From JALYLC01 sp963743275 (GTDB lineage: Bacteria; Actinomycetota; Thermoleophilia; Gaiellales; JALYLC01), in NCBI GenBank assembly GCA_963743275.1, contig CAVUPB010000007.1, forward strand, positions 704,680 to 768,679: DNA of 64,000 nt, written 5' to 3'. The position numbers were made by a program, and so were the translations under genes. This document shows, in pieces, positions 1 to 7,939 of this stretch. The notes beneath the pieces were generated by a model. That model did no database searches, had not been told where the DNA came from, and saw only the letters and a list, made by a program, of their open reading frames with translations. The stretch's first letter is position 1; the number at the start of each line of letters is the position of its first letter.

Positions 1-87
1 ACGGCTCGCGTCTCGCGCGAACCCCGATGTGCGCGCAGTGGGCGGGTGCGAGCCTCAACCTGCGAGCTTCAACCGAATCGAGGGGCC

Positions 88-297
88 ATGAAAGACATTG
101 CAGAAGGCTGGAAGGCCGGCGACGTGATCATCGTCGAGGGCCGTAACGTGAGTTCCTCGCCGCGCAAGGGCGAGATCCTGAAGGTCCTGGGCGAGGTCTC
201 CCATCCGCACTTCTCGGTGCGCTGGGAGGACGGGCACGAGACGATCTTCTACCCGGCCCACGATGTGACGCTGCGGCACGCGCACCCCCACGAGTAG
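88..297 (+). CDS. DUF1918 family small protein
   Basis: A 69-residue soluble protein that matches the DUF1918 pattern: a short SH3-like beta fold with GDVIIVEGR near residue 10, a basic patch, then VRWEDGHETIFYPAHDV near the C-terminus. The family is common in actinobacteria and has no established function. The ATG at 88 is chosen because the family begins close to this point and AGGGG lies just upstream; upstream in-frame codons read as untranslated leader. CGATGT at 25-30 followed by the start 58 bases later resembles the promoter hexamer described elsewhere in this window, and the first four bases of the window (acgg) could be the end of a cut-off operator. Role unknown. Confidence 0.85.
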   Translation: MKDIAEGWKAGDVIIVEGRNVSSSPRKGEILKVLGEVSHPHFSVRWEDGHETIFYPAHDVTLRHAHPHE

Positions 298-310
298 CCG
301 GCAGGGGACA

Positions 311-1381
311 TCAGGCCGGCGCGGCCGCGAGCGCGGCCCGTAGCTGCGCGGTCGGCAGCAGGCGGACGAGCAGCCCGTTGTGCCCGTCGCCGCCGCCGTA
401 GAGCAGGCCGTCCGGGCGGAGGCGGAGCGAGCCGATGGGGCTCGCAACCGGCGCCGTCGTGTGGCGGCCGCTGTCGACGTCGAGCAGGAGCGCCGGCCTG
501 CGCCCGACCTGGAGCGCCGCGGCGATCGCGCCGGACAGGGTCACGCCGCCCGTGGCGTCGGCGCCGAGCGGCCACGTGCCGGTACGGACGCCGCTGCTCA
601 GCCGGTAGACGTCGAGGACGGCGCTCCCGCTGTCGCGCGCGCGACGCACGACCACTGCGCGATCGCCCTGCATGGCCGCTCCCGCGACCGGAGCGGCGGG
701 ATCGGACGCCGCCGCCAGGACGCGCAGCGGCTTGCCCGCCGGGTCGAGGACGGCGAGTGCGCGGTTCGCGCGCTCGACGAGGATCCGCCGTGCGTTCACC
801 GCCCACACGTGCGTCACCCCGCGGGCGATCGCGAGCGAGCGGGCGCCCCGCACGCGGTAGGCGGTGCCGAGCAGCGCGTAGGCGACGACCGTCCCCTGCG
901 CGGCGGCGCCCGAGCCGGCGACGACCGCGCAGCACGGGCCGCCCGCGCCCTCGTGCGTGCTGTGGTAGCGGCGCAGGACGCGGAACGGCGCCCCGGGCCG
1001 GGCCAGCAGCCAGCGGCCGCCGATCTCGCTGTTGCCGGTCAGCGTGATCTGGTTGACGATCGCGGTCGTGCCGCCGAAGGCGAGCAGGCCGAGGCCCTCG
1101 CCGCGGGGCAGGGCGGCGTGCGCGATGGGCCGGCCCGAGAGGTCGCGCAGGTCGAGCCGCGGCGAGGGCGCGCGCGTCACGAGGGCGACGCGGGCGCCGT
1201 CGAACGCGACGTCCGCGACCCCCGGCCGCAGGTGGAAGAGCGTGCGCGGATGCCACGCGAACGCGCGCCCGGCGGGCAGCGTCTGCCGCGTCCCCGCCGC
1301 GAGCGCGAGCGCCGCGCCGGCCGACAGGAGCCAGGCGGCGACGATCGCCCAGGTCGCGCGCTTGCACGTCATGCGCCCCAC
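311..1381 (-). CDS. Secreted or membrane-anchored beta-rich protein of unknown function
   Basis: A 356-residue protein with an N-terminal hydrophobic segment after a basic start (TCKRATWAIVAAWLLSAG), consistent with a signal peptide or anchor. The rest is beta-rich, with recurring segments such as VADVAFDGARVALVTR and LGLLAFGGTTAIVNQ, and a late LRLRPDGLLYGGGDGHNG, which look like blades of a beta-propeller; I cannot assign a named family. It starts 15 bases downstream of the zinc-ribbon gene on the same strand, so the two are probably one transcript driven by the promoter element at 1673-1715. No catalytic motif is recognised. An exported sensor or structural protein is possible but not shown. 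Confidence 0.7.
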   Translation of the reverse strand: MGRMTCKRATWAIVAAWLLSAGAALALAAGTRQTLPAGRAFAWHPRTLFHLRPGVADVAFDGARVALVTRAPSPRLDLRDLSGRPIAHAALPRGEGLGLLAFGGTTAIVNQITLTGNSEIGGRWLLARPGAPFRVLRRYHSTHEGAGGPCCAVVAGSGAAAQGTVVAYALLGTAYRVRGARSLAIARGVTHVWAVNARRILVERANRALAVLDPAGKPLRVLAAASDPAAPVAGAAMQGDRAVVVRRARDSGSAVLDVYRLSSGVRTGTWPLGADATGGVTLSGAIAAALQVGRRPALLLDVDSGRHTTAPVASPIGSLRLRPDGLLYGGGDGHNGLLVRLLPTAQLRAALAAAPA

Positions 1382-1396
1382 CGTAGCTCGCCGCGG

Positions 1397-1639
1397 TCAG
1401 GCCGAGACGAGCGATGCCTGCAGCTGCGCGCGCGTGACGGCCTCACGGCGCAGCCACGCGATGGCAGCGACGGCGCTGCAGACGACGATGTCGACGAGCT
1501 CGCACTCGGGACAGCGTCGCGTCACGATCGCCCGGCCGGAGTATCCCGTGCGTACCGCGAGGGGATAGACGAGGTCGCACCCGCACTCGCAGCAGCGGGT
1601 GAGCGGCTTCGGGGCGGGGGTGGAGCGCTCGGGCGTCAT
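1397..1639 (-). CDS. Small zinc-ribbon-like protein
   Basis: An 80-residue protein with two cysteine knuckles: CCECGC near residues 16-21 and CPEC near 43-46, followed by a single cysteine in the hydrophobic stretch VVCSAVAAIAWL. The spacing suggests a structural zinc ribbon. The C-terminal part could be a short amphipathic or membrane helix. The ATG at 1639 lies 34 bases downstream of CGATGC of a bipartite promoter (1673-1715), making this the most likely target of that site. The secreted beta-rich gene follows after 15 bases. No function is recognised. Confidence 0.6.
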   Translation of the reverse strand: MTPERSTPAPKPLTRCCECGCDLVYPLAVRTGYSGRAIVTRRCPECELVDIVVCSAVAAIAWLRREAVTRAQLQASLVSA

Positions 1640-1672
1640 CAGCGCGGAGCGTCGCGCGCGGGCGCGGGGGAG

Positions 1673-1715
1673 GCATCGGCAATTGCGCTGCTCCGCACCT
1701 GCGGCTTTGCCGCAC
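1673..1715 (-). promoter_or_regulatory. Bipartite stress promoter, site a
   Basis: The perfect inverted repeat TGCGGCaaaGCCGCA (1700-1714) is followed on the minus strand, 20 bases later, by CGATGC (1678-1673). This is the same two-part arrangement seen at ten other sites in the window. Read on the minus strand it points to the zinc-ribbon gene starting at 1639. On the plus strand the repeat sits only 15 bases before the P-type ATPase start and has no CGATG partner, so control of that gene is less likely. Confidence 0.6.
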
Positions 1716-1729
1716 ACTTCACCCCCGAG

Positions 1730-4054
1730 ATGCAGACCCCCGGCCTCAGCTCCGCCGAGGCGGCCCGGCGCCTCGCCGCCCGGCCGCATGCACGGCGGGC
1801 GGCCGGGAGCCGCAGCTACCTCGACATCGTGCGCACGAACGTCGTGACGCTGTTCAACGCGATCCTGGCGGCGCTGCTCGTCGTCGTGCTCGCTCTCGGC
1901 GACTTCCGCGACGGGCTGTTCGCGGGGGTGCTCGTGGCCAACATCGTGATCGGCGTGGTGCAGGAGGTGCGCGCGAAGCGCGTGCTCGACCGGCTCGCGC
2001 TGCTGGTCGCGCCGCGCGCCCGCGTCTGGCGCGACGGCGCGCTGCGCGACGTGGCCGCGGCCGAGGTCGTCACGGGCGACCATGTCCGGGTCGAGCCCGG
2101 CGACCAGGTCGTCGCCGACGGGACGCTCGCGGAGGCGCGCGGCCTCGCGCTCGACGAGTCGATCCTGAGCGGCGAGAGCGATGCCGTCGAGCGAGCCGCC
2201 GGCGAGCAGGTGCTCTCGGGCGCCTACTGCGTCGCCGGCTCCGGCGACTATCTCGTCGAGGCCGTCGGGGCCGACAGCTTCGCCGAGCGCCTGGCCGCCG
2301 AGGCGCGCGCGACGGCGGTTCAGCTCAGCCCCCTGCAGCAGGACATCAACCGCGTGCTGCGCGCCATCGTCGCGGTGATGGTGCCGCTCGCGCTGCTCCT
2401 GGTGGCCGTGCTGGCGCTGCGCGAGCGGCCGTTCGCGGATGCGGGGCGCACCGCGGTGGCCGCGCTGCTCCCGCTCGTCCCGGAGGGGCTCGTCCTGCTC
2501 ACGAGTCTCACGTTCGCGGTCGCGGCGGTGCGGCTGGCACGCCTCGGGACGCTCGCGCAGCGGCTGAACGCCGTCGAGAGCCTCGCGGCCGTCGACGTCG
2601 TCTGCCTCGACAAGACCGGCACGCTCACGGACAACCGCCTGCGCGTCGTCGCGGCCGAGCCGGCCGACGGCGGCGCCCGCGACCCGCTGCTCGCCGACCT
2701 GGGGGCGTTCGCGGCCAGCTCGGCCACGCAGAACGGGACGCTGCGGGCGATCGCCGAGTTCGCCCCCGCCGCGGCCGCGCGCGTGCTCGCGGAGGTGCCG
2801 TTCCACTCGGATCGCAAGTGGAGCGCGGCGCAGATCGAGGGCCGCGGCACGCTCGTGCTGGGTGCGCCCGACGTGCTCGCGCGCCACGGCGTCGCCATCG
2901 CGCCGGGCCTGGCCGCGCAGATCGCCGAGAGCGGCGCCCAGCGCCGCCGCGTCGTGCTGCTGGCGGCGAGCCCGCATCCGCTCGCGGGCACGGTGCTGCC
3001 GGGCGAGCTCGCGGCGCGCGGCATCGTCGTGCTCGAGGAGGGTCTGCGCGACGACGCGGCGGCCACGATCGCGTACCTCGTGCGCGAGGGCGTGGAGGTC
3101 AAGATCATCTCCGGCGACGGGCTCGAGACCGTGCGCGCGGTCGCGGCCGCCGTCGGCGTCCCGGGCGCCGAGCGCGCGATCGCCGGGAGCGCGCTGCCGG
3201 ACGACGACGGCGAGCTCGCGGCCGTCGCCCTGGGCCACGTGGTCTTCGCGCGCGTGAGCCCGGAGCAGAAGCGCCGCCTCGTGCTCGCGCTCACGCGCGA
3301 GGGGAAGTACGTCGCGATGATCGGCGACGGCGTCAACGACGTGCTCGCGCTCAAGGAGGCGCGGCTCGCGATCGCGATGGGGAACGGCAGCCAGATGGCC
3401 AAGGGCGTCTCCGACCTCGTGCTGCTCACGAACGCGTTCGCGACGGTGCCCCGCGCGATCGAGGAGGGGCGGCGGATCCTGCGCAACACCCACCGCGTCG
3501 CGCGCCTGTTCGTGACCAAGTCGGTCTACTCGGCGGTCATCCTCGTGAGCATCGGCCTCCTGCCGATCGCCTACCCGTTCCTGCCGCGGCACCTCACGAT
3601 CGTCTCGACGCTCACGGTCGGGCTGCCGGGGTTCTTCCTGGCGCTCGCCGCCAGCGAGGGGCCCGTGCGGCGCGAGCGCTTCGTGCCCGATCTCGCGCGC
3701 TTCGCGGGCGTGCTCGGCGTGCTCGCCGCGGCGATCATCGCCGGCGCCTACCTCGCAGCGCGCGGGCCGCTCGACCGCTCGCTCGTCGAGGCGCGCACGG
3801 TCGCCGTGGGCGCCGCGATCCTCGCCGGCCTCGCGATCGTCGTCGCGGTCGAGCGCGCCGGCGGCCGGCGCGTCCGGCCGTGGGTGTGGGGGATCCTCGC
3901 GCTCGACGCCGGAGTCGCGGTCGCGGGGACCGCGCTGCCGGCCCTGCGCAGGTTCTTCGAGCTGGCACGGCCGGACGCCGGCGACTGGCTCACGATCGCC
4001 GCCGCCGGCGTCGCCGGGGTGCTCCTCGTGCTCGCCGCGCGCCGGCTCGACTGA
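1730..4054 (+). CDS. CtpE-like P-type cation ATPase
   Basis: A 774-residue P-type ATPase. Visible motifs are LSGES in the actuator domain, PEGLVLLTS in the fourth membrane segment (near residue 250), the phosphorylation motif DKTGTLTDN (Asp near residue 294) and the hinge MIGDGVNDVLALK. About five membrane segments follow the hinge. The PEGLVLLTS signature and overall length are like mycobacterial CtpE, a calcium uptake ATPase, rather than classical PacL or MgtA, so calcium is the likely but unproven substrate. The ATG at 1730 matches the usual family start (QTPGLSSAEAARRLA); a ribosome-binding site is weak, and long upstream in-frame sequence is antisense shadow. A palindromic repeat follows the stop codon. 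Confidence 0.85.
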   Translation: MQTPGLSSAEAARRLAARPHARRAAGSRSYLDIVRTNVVTLFNAILAALLVVVLALGDFRDGLFAGVLVANIVIGVVQEVRAKRVLDRLALLVAPRARVWRDGALRDVAAAEVVTGDHVRVEPGDQVVADGTLAEARGLALDESILSGESDAVERAAGEQVLSGAYCVAGSGDYLVEAVGADSFAERLAAEARATAVQLSPLQQDINRVLRAIVAVMVPLALLLVAVLALRERPFADAGRTAVAALLPLVPEGLVLLTSLTFAVAAVRLARLGTLAQRLNAVESLAAVDVVCLDKTGTLTDNRLRVVAAEPADGGARDPLLADLGAFAASSATQNGTLRAIAEFAPAAAARVLAEVPFHSDRKWSAAQIEGRGTLVLGAPDVLARHGVAIAPGLAAQIAESGAQRRRVVLLAASPHPLAGTVLPGELAARGIVVLEEGLRDDAAATIAYLVREGVEVKIISGDGLETVRAVAAAVGVPGAERAIAGSALPDDDGELAAVALGHVVFARVSPEQKRRLVLALTREGKYVAMIGDGVNDVLALKEARLAIAMGNGSQMAKGVSDLVLLTNAFATVPRAIEEGRRILRNTHRVARLFVTKSVYSAVILVSIGLLPIAYPFLPRHLTIVSTLTVGLPGFFLALAASEGPVRRERFVPDLARFAGVLGVLAAAIIAGAYLAARGPLDRSLVEARTVAVGAAILAGLAIVVAVERAGGRRVRPWVWGILALDAGVAVAGTALPALRRFFELARPDAGDWLTIAAAGVAGVLLVLAARRLD

Positions 4055-4068
4055 GAGCGCATCTCCGA

Positions 4069-4101
4069 GTGCAACGTCGGGGTCAGACCCCAACGTTGCG
4101 C
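4069..4101. repeat. ggggtcagacccc palindromic repeat
   Basis: A palindrome reading gcaacgtcggggtcagac continuing into ccccaacgttgcgc, able to form a long hairpin. A second copy lies at 57801-57833 inside a disrupted gene. Here it sits just after the P-type ATPase stop, where it could also act as a terminator, but it has no T-run. It looks like a dispersed REP-type element. Confidence 0.6.
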
Positions 4102-4155
4102 GGCGGCAACGGCCTTGAAGGGCTTGCCGTGGGCCGCGGGGGGATACTCCGGTGC

Positions 4156-5205
4156 ATGCAGCCTCCCGACGCACCGGACGTGAGCGCTCCGACCTCGCCG
4201 GCGGCGCCCGCAGGCGGCGAGCCGGCGCCCGCGGTCACGGGGGGCTCGCACCTCACGCTCGTGGATGCCGCGGGCGAGGTGGACACGGCGCCCGAGCGCG
4301 CCGGCATCGAGCGCCGCGTGCGCGACAGGACCTACTTCTGGCTCGACCTCCACCAGCCCGACGCGGACGACATCGAGGCGCTCGGCGACATCTTCGGGTT
4401 CCACCCGCTCGCGCTCGAGGACTCGGCGAACTTCAACCAGCGGCCGAAGATCGATCCGTACGACGGCTACGCCTTCCTCGTCGTCTACGGCGCCTCGGGC
4501 GACGCGGACGGCCTCGTCGAGGTGCACTGCTTCAGCTCGGAGCACTACCTCGTGACCGTCCGCCACGACGACTGCCCGACGTTCGCCAATCTCCAGAAGC
4601 GCTACATGGCGCGCCCGGACACGCTGAGCGACGAGTCGATGCTGGTCTACCACGTCGTCGACGGCCTCACCGACAGCTTCTTCCCGTCGCTCTCCGACAT
4701 GGACGAGCGCATCGACACGCTGCAGGCGGAGATCTTCGAGGACCCGCACGAGGAGCAGCTGCAGGAGATCTTCGCCATGAAGCAGCGCCTCGTCGCCGTG
4801 CGCCGCGTGATCGCGCCGCAGCGCGACATGTTCGCCCAGCTCGTCGGCAACGTCGTCGAGATCCCGGGCATCAGCGACGAGACGCGGCGCTACTTCCGCG
4901 ACGTCTACGACCACCTCATCCGCCTCTCGGAGATGATCGACTCCTACCGCGACCTGCTGACCGGCGTGATCGACGTCTACCTCTCGACCGTCGCCAACCG
5001 CCGCGACCAGATCATGAAGCAGCTGACGGTGCTGGCCGCGATCTTCCTGCCGATCACGTTCATCACCGGCTTCTTCGGCCAGAACTTCGGCTACATGGTC
5101 GACCACGTGATCGGCTCGCGCACGGCGTTCGCGATCGGCTCGGGCATCCAGGTCGCGACCGTCATCGCGATCCTCGCCTTCTTCAAGCGGCACCGCTGGA
5201 TCTAG
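4156..5205 (+). CDS. corA: CorA-family divalent cation channel with GQN instead of GMN
   Basis: A 349-residue CorA-type protein. The N-terminal cytoplasmic alpha/beta domain (FWLDLHQPDADDIEALG) and long helices (MDERIDTLQAEIF, DVYLSTVANRRDQIMKQLTVL) lead to two C-terminal membrane segments. The pore loop reads FFGQNFGYM (GQN at 308-310) where CorA proteins have GMN; substitutions here are known in the wider 2-TM-GxN superfamily (ZntB, others), so substrate and direction are uncertain. The C-terminus is basic (FKRHRWI), as in CorA. The ATG at 4156 is preceded by GGTGC only, and a proline/alanine-rich N-terminal tail of about 35 residues is unusual. It may be transcribed with or independently of the upstream ATPase. 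Confidence 0.88.
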   Translation: MQPPDAPDVSAPTSPAAPAGGEPAPAVTGGSHLTLVDAAGEVDTAPERAGIERRVRDRTYFWLDLHQPDADDIEALGDIFGFHPLALEDSANFNQRPKIDPYDGYAFLVVYGASGDADGLVEVHCFSSEHYLVTVRHDDCPTFANLQKRYMARPDTLSDESMLVYHVVDGLTDSFFPSLSDMDERIDTLQAEIFEDPHEEQLQEIFAMKQRLVAVRRVIAPQRDMFAQLVGNVVEIPGISDETRRYFRDVYDHLIRLSEMIDSYRDLLTGVIDVYLSTVANRRDQIMKQLTVLAAIFLPITFITGFFGQNFGYMVDHVIGSRTAFAIGSGIQVATVIAILAFFKRHRWI

Positions 5206-5216
5206 TGTCCGCTGAG

Positions 5217-5350
5217 AAGCTCTGATGGGATGAGGGTGTGTGGCTGGGGTGCGGGTCGCCGCAGGTCTGGCGGGAGTCCGCGCAGCGCGCGACTGCCAGA
5301 CCGCAGGCGATCCACACGCTCCAGACGCCACGCTCATTCCGTCAGAGCTT
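5217..5350. terminator. Nested inverted repeat between convergent corA and uppP
   Basis: The intergenic space is one large imperfect inverted repeat. AAGCTCTGATGGGATGAG (5217-5234) pairs with the reverse of CTCATTCCGTCAGAGCTT (5333-5350), and inner arms GCAGGTCTGGC and GCCAGACCGC pair around a GC-rich centre near 5285. It sits exactly between two convergent genes, so it most likely ends transcription in both directions. It lacks a T-run, so protein-assisted termination or RNA processing is also possible. Confidence 0.55.
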
Positions 5351-5353
5351 CCT

Positions 5354-6241
5354 TTACAGCACGAAGTAGAGCGAGGCGGCGACGCCCGCCGCGACGCAGT
5401 ACGCGGCGAACGGCGTGAGGCGGTTCGTCTCGAAGTAGCGCATGAGGAAGCGCACTGCGAGGTACGCGGTGGCCGCCGAGCAGATCGCGCCGACGAGCGC
5501 CGGGCCGCGTACGCCGTTGCCGCTCGTGCCGAACAGGTCGGGCAGCTTGAGCACGGCCGCGGCGCCGATGATCGGCGTCGCGAGCAGGAAGGCGAAGCGC
5601 GCGGAGTCCTCGTTCGAGAGCCCCACCGCGAGGCCGCCGGCCATCGTCGCGCCCGAGCGCGAGAAGCCGGGGACGAGCGCGATGGCCTGGGCCGCGCCGA
5701 CGGCGAGCGTCCCGCGCCACGTGACCTGGCGGGCGATGCGCGCGTCGCCGGCCTCGGCGCTCGGATCCTCCGCGACGGCCGGGGCGCGGCGGCGCAGGCG
5801 CTCGGCGCCGTAGAGCATGAAGCCGTTGAGGATCAGGAAGAACGCCGCCGATCGTCCCGACGCGAAGAGGTCGCGCAGCGGATGCTCGAGCAGCAGGCCG
5901 AGCAGGCCGGCGGGGATCGTGCCGACGACGAGCAGCCAGCCGAGGCGCGCGTCGCCGTCGTCGCCGATCTCGCGGTTGCGCAGCGAGCGCCCGAGGCCGC
6001 GCAGGATGCGCACCCAGTCGCGCCAGAAGAAGCCGAGCAGCACGAGCGCGGTCGCGAGGTGCGTCGCGACGAGGAACGTCACGAAGAACGAGTCGTTCTG
6101 GTGGATGTTCCAGCCGAGCAGGCGCGGCAGGATCACGCTGTGGCCGAGGCTCGAGATGGGGAAGAGCTCGCTGACGCCCTGCAGCAGGCCGAGCACGACG
6201 GCCTGTCCGTACGAGATCAGCGCGATCGGAGCTGCGAGCAC
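5354..6241 (-). CDS. uppP: Undecaprenyl-diphosphatase (UppP/BacA)
   Basis: A 295-residue polytopic membrane protein that dephosphorylates undecaprenyl diphosphate to recycle the lipid carrier for peptidoglycan synthesis; members give bacitracin resistance. Both family signatures are visible: GLLQGVSELFPISSLGHSV near residues 18-36 and PGFSRSGATMAGGLA in the second half. About eight hydrophobic segments are present and length is normal. Start is the GTG at 6241, four bases downstream of the stop of a small membrane-protein gene, so the two are probably cotranscribed. SSLGH replaces the commoner SSTGH, which is a known variant position. Confidence 0.93.
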   Translation of the reverse strand: MLAAPIALISYGQAVVLGLLQGVSELFPISSLGHSVILPRLLGWNIHQNDSFFVTFLVATHLATALVLLGFFWRDWVRILRGLGRSLRNREIGDDGDARLGWLLVVGTIPAGLLGLLLEHPLRDLFASGRSAAFFLILNGFMLYGAERLRRRAPAVAEDPSAEAGDARIARQVTWRGTLAVGAAQAIALVPGFSRSGATMAGGLAVGLSNEDSARFAFLLATPIIGAAAVLKLPDLFGTSGNGVRGPALVGAICSAATAYLAVRFLMRYFETNRLTPFAAYCVAAGVAASLYFVL

Positions 6242-6245
6242 GCCC

Positions 6246-6482
6246 TCAGCCCTCGGTCCGCGTGCGGGGACCGGTCTGGAACCACGCGAGCACGAACGCG
6301 CCGAGGCCGAGCAGGAGCGCCGCGATGCCGTGCTTGGCGTGGTGGTGGGTGGAGCCGGCCTCGTGGCCCGGGAAGAACCCGGGCAGCGACTTCGCCGGCT
6401 CGGCGAAGTAGACGATCGCGATGACGATCAGCACGACGCCGGCGATCCCGGCGGCGATGATGGTCCAGCGGCTGTTCGACAT
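6246..6482 (-). CDS. Small two-helix membrane protein
   Basis: A 78-residue protein with a hydrophobic helix near the start (WTIIAAGIAGVVLIVIAIVYF), a histidine-rich linker (GHEAGSTHHHAKHG) and a second helix (IAALLLGLGAFVLAWF). The His cluster could bind metal, but this is only an impression. The ATG at 6482 follows AGGAGA at good distance. It lies directly upstream of uppP with a four-base gap. No family recognised beyond a generic small membrane protein. Confidence 0.75.
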   Translation of the reverse strand: MSNSRWTIIAAGIAGVVLIVIAIVYFAEPAKSLPGFFPGHEAGSTHHHAKHGIAALLLGLGAFVLAWFQTGPRTRTEG

Positions 6483-6616
6483 GCGTGGATGTCTCCTGTC
6501 GTGATGGGTTGGGGGCCCCCCGCCCGTGCGTACGGCATCAACGTACGCCGTGAGCGGCGCCCGCACAACCGCCCGGCGGCCCATCTTTGCGGTAGCTTGA
6601 TGCCGCGATCGCGCCG

Positions 6617-7519
6617 TCAGAGCCGCAGGGGCCGCGGCGCGGCGAGCGCGCGGCGGGCGCCCGCGAGGCCGAGCGCGGTCGCGGCGACCATGATTGCGAG
6701 CGCGGCGAGGAGCGGCGCGGACGCCCCTGCCGACGGCGACGACGCCGGCAGCGCGGCCCACCACAGCGCCGTCGCGACCGTGATCGCGCCCATCGCCGCG
6801 GCGACCCCGGCTGCGAGCCGCGCGAGCGCCACGAGCGCGCGCGCGGGCCATTCGATCCGCCGCGCGGTCGCGACGGCTGCATACGTCCAGGCCGCGAGGC
6901 AGACGACGAGGAGCAGGCCCCAGGCCGAGAAGCCGAGCGCATAGGCGGTGTCGTGGCCGTCGCGCTGCGCGGCCGAGAGCCGCTGCGCCCAGGCCACGAG
7001 GCCGGCGGTCGCAGCCGCGCCGGCTGCGCTCAGCCGGGCCGCGCGGGCCCAGTGCGCGCGGATCTCGCCGAAGCGGCCCGCGCGGAGGAACGCGACGAGC
7101 GCGGGCAGGGCGCACGCAGCGCCGGCGAGGACGAGGACCGCTGCGATCGCGGCGGCGGCGACGAGGCCGTCGAACGCGATCGCGGGCAGCGTGCGACCTG
7201 CCGCCGGCGCCGTCCCGCGCCAGTGCTCCGAGACCCGCTGCACCATCATGCCCGCGACGACGAAGAGCGACCAGGCGCAGAGCACGAGCAGCGATCCCGC
7301 GCGCGCCCGCGCCGCCGGCGGAACGGAGTCGCCGCTCAGACCCGCCGCGCGCAGCCGCTCGCGGGCGCCGGCGAGCAGGACGTCGCGGCAGGCGCGCCAC
7401 GCGACGCGTCCCCGCTCGCCCGACTCGAGCATCAGGGAAACGAGCTCGTCGCCGTAGCGGGCGCGCCACGCCGGCGGATAGGCGCGCAGCAGCAGGCGGC
7501 AGGCGCGCTCGCTCTTCAC
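6617..7519 (-). CDS. Polytopic membrane protein downstream of PadR
   Basis: A 300-residue protein with a soluble N-terminal stretch (LLLRAYPPAWRARYGDELVSLMLE), characteristic of membrane proteins co-encoded with PadR regulators, followed by about five to six hydrophobic segments. The GTG start at 7519 overlaps the PadR stop by four bases (GTGA), so translation is coupled. PadR-linked membrane proteins of this layout are widespread in actinobacteria and their function is unknown; an accessory or permease-like role controlled by the PadR regulator is inferred only from position. Confidence 0.8.
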   Translation of the reverse strand: MKSERACRLLLRAYPPAWRARYGDELVSLMLESGERGRVAWRACRDVLLAGARERLRAAGLSGDSVPPAARARAGSLLVLCAWSLFVVAGMMVQRVSEHWRGTAPAAGRTLPAIAFDGLVAAAAIAAVLVLAGAACALPALVAFLRAGRFGEIRAHWARAARLSAAGAAATAGLVAWAQRLSAAQRDGHDTAYALGFSAWGLLLVVCLAAWTYAAVATARRIEWPARALVALARLAAGVAAAMGAITVATALWWAALPASSPSAGASAPLLAALAIMVAATALGLAGARRALAAPRPLRL

Positions 7520-7869
7520 GCCGCGCCGCCCTGGGGAGCGAGCCGGACCCGGGCCGAGAGCCGCGCCGTGCCCTCGTCGACGAGGGTGCGCAGATCGGCC
7601 AGCGTGGCCGCGAGCGCCTCGGCGCCGGCGGCGCTGAGGCGGTACGGCCGCCTGCGGCCGCTCGCCCCGACGGCCTCGATCAGCCCGCGCTCCTCGAGGC
7701 GGCCGATCGCGCCGTAGAGCGTGCCGGGGCCGAGCCGGATGCCGGCGAAGTCCTCGATGTCGAGCAGCAGGGCGTAGCCGTGCTTCTCGCCGGAGGCGAG
7801 GCTCGTCAGGATCAGGGTCGGCGGATCGTTGCGGGCCGAGGCCTCGCGCTCGCTGCGGCGGATCCCCAT
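7516..7869 (-). CDS. PadR-family transcriptional regulator
   Basis: A 117-residue winged-helix protein of the short PadR type. The HTH region contains LTSLASGEKHGYALLLDIED and GPGTLYGAIGRLEERGLIE, then the wing (GRRRPYRLSAAGAEALAA) and a short C-terminal dimerisation helix. The start at 7869 lies nine bases from a strong inverted repeat (7878-7915) that is likely its operator. It is translationally coupled to the membrane-protein gene downstream and divergent from a transporter-like gene at 7940, which it probably co-represses. The inducing signal is not evident. Confidence 0.92.
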   Translation of the reverse strand: MGIRRSEREASARNDPPTLILTSLASGEKHGYALLLDIEDFAGIRLGPGTLYGAIGRLEERGLIEAVGASGRRRPYRLSAAGAEALAATLADLRTLVDEGTARLSARVRLAPQGGAA

Positions 7870-7877
7870 GCGTCCAG

Positions 7878-7915
7878 ACTAGTACGTCGCGCGTAATAAC
7901 GCAAGACGTATTAGT
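7878..7915. promoter_or_regulatory. Inverted-repeat operator between padR and the divergent membrane gene
   Basis: A 38-base near-palindrome: ACTAGTACGTCGCGCGTA on one side mirrors TACGTCTTGCG-type sequence on the other (half-sites TACGTC ... GACGTA). The AT-rich centre (taataacgc) stands out against the GC-rich surroundings. Position between two divergent starts and next to a PadR gene makes it a probable PadR operator overlapping both promoters. Confidence 0.7.
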
Positions 7916-7939
7916 GGCCCCGGATGGAATGCTGCACGG

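Noticed and set aside
380..1729. Long open frame extending the P-type ATPase upstream by about 450 residues
   Set aside because: It is Arg/Glu/Asp-rich shadow sequence antisense to the secreted protein and zinc-ribbon genes; the ATPase family starts at 1730.
1700..1730. Site a as promoter of the CtpE-like ATPase
   Set aside because: The core ends 15 bases from the ATG and lacks the plus-strand hexamer; it fits the minus-strand gene instead.
4069..4101. ggggtcagacccc as a specific regulator-binding site
   Set aside because: The same palindrome sits inside a gene at 57.8 kb, so it is better read as a dispersed repeat.
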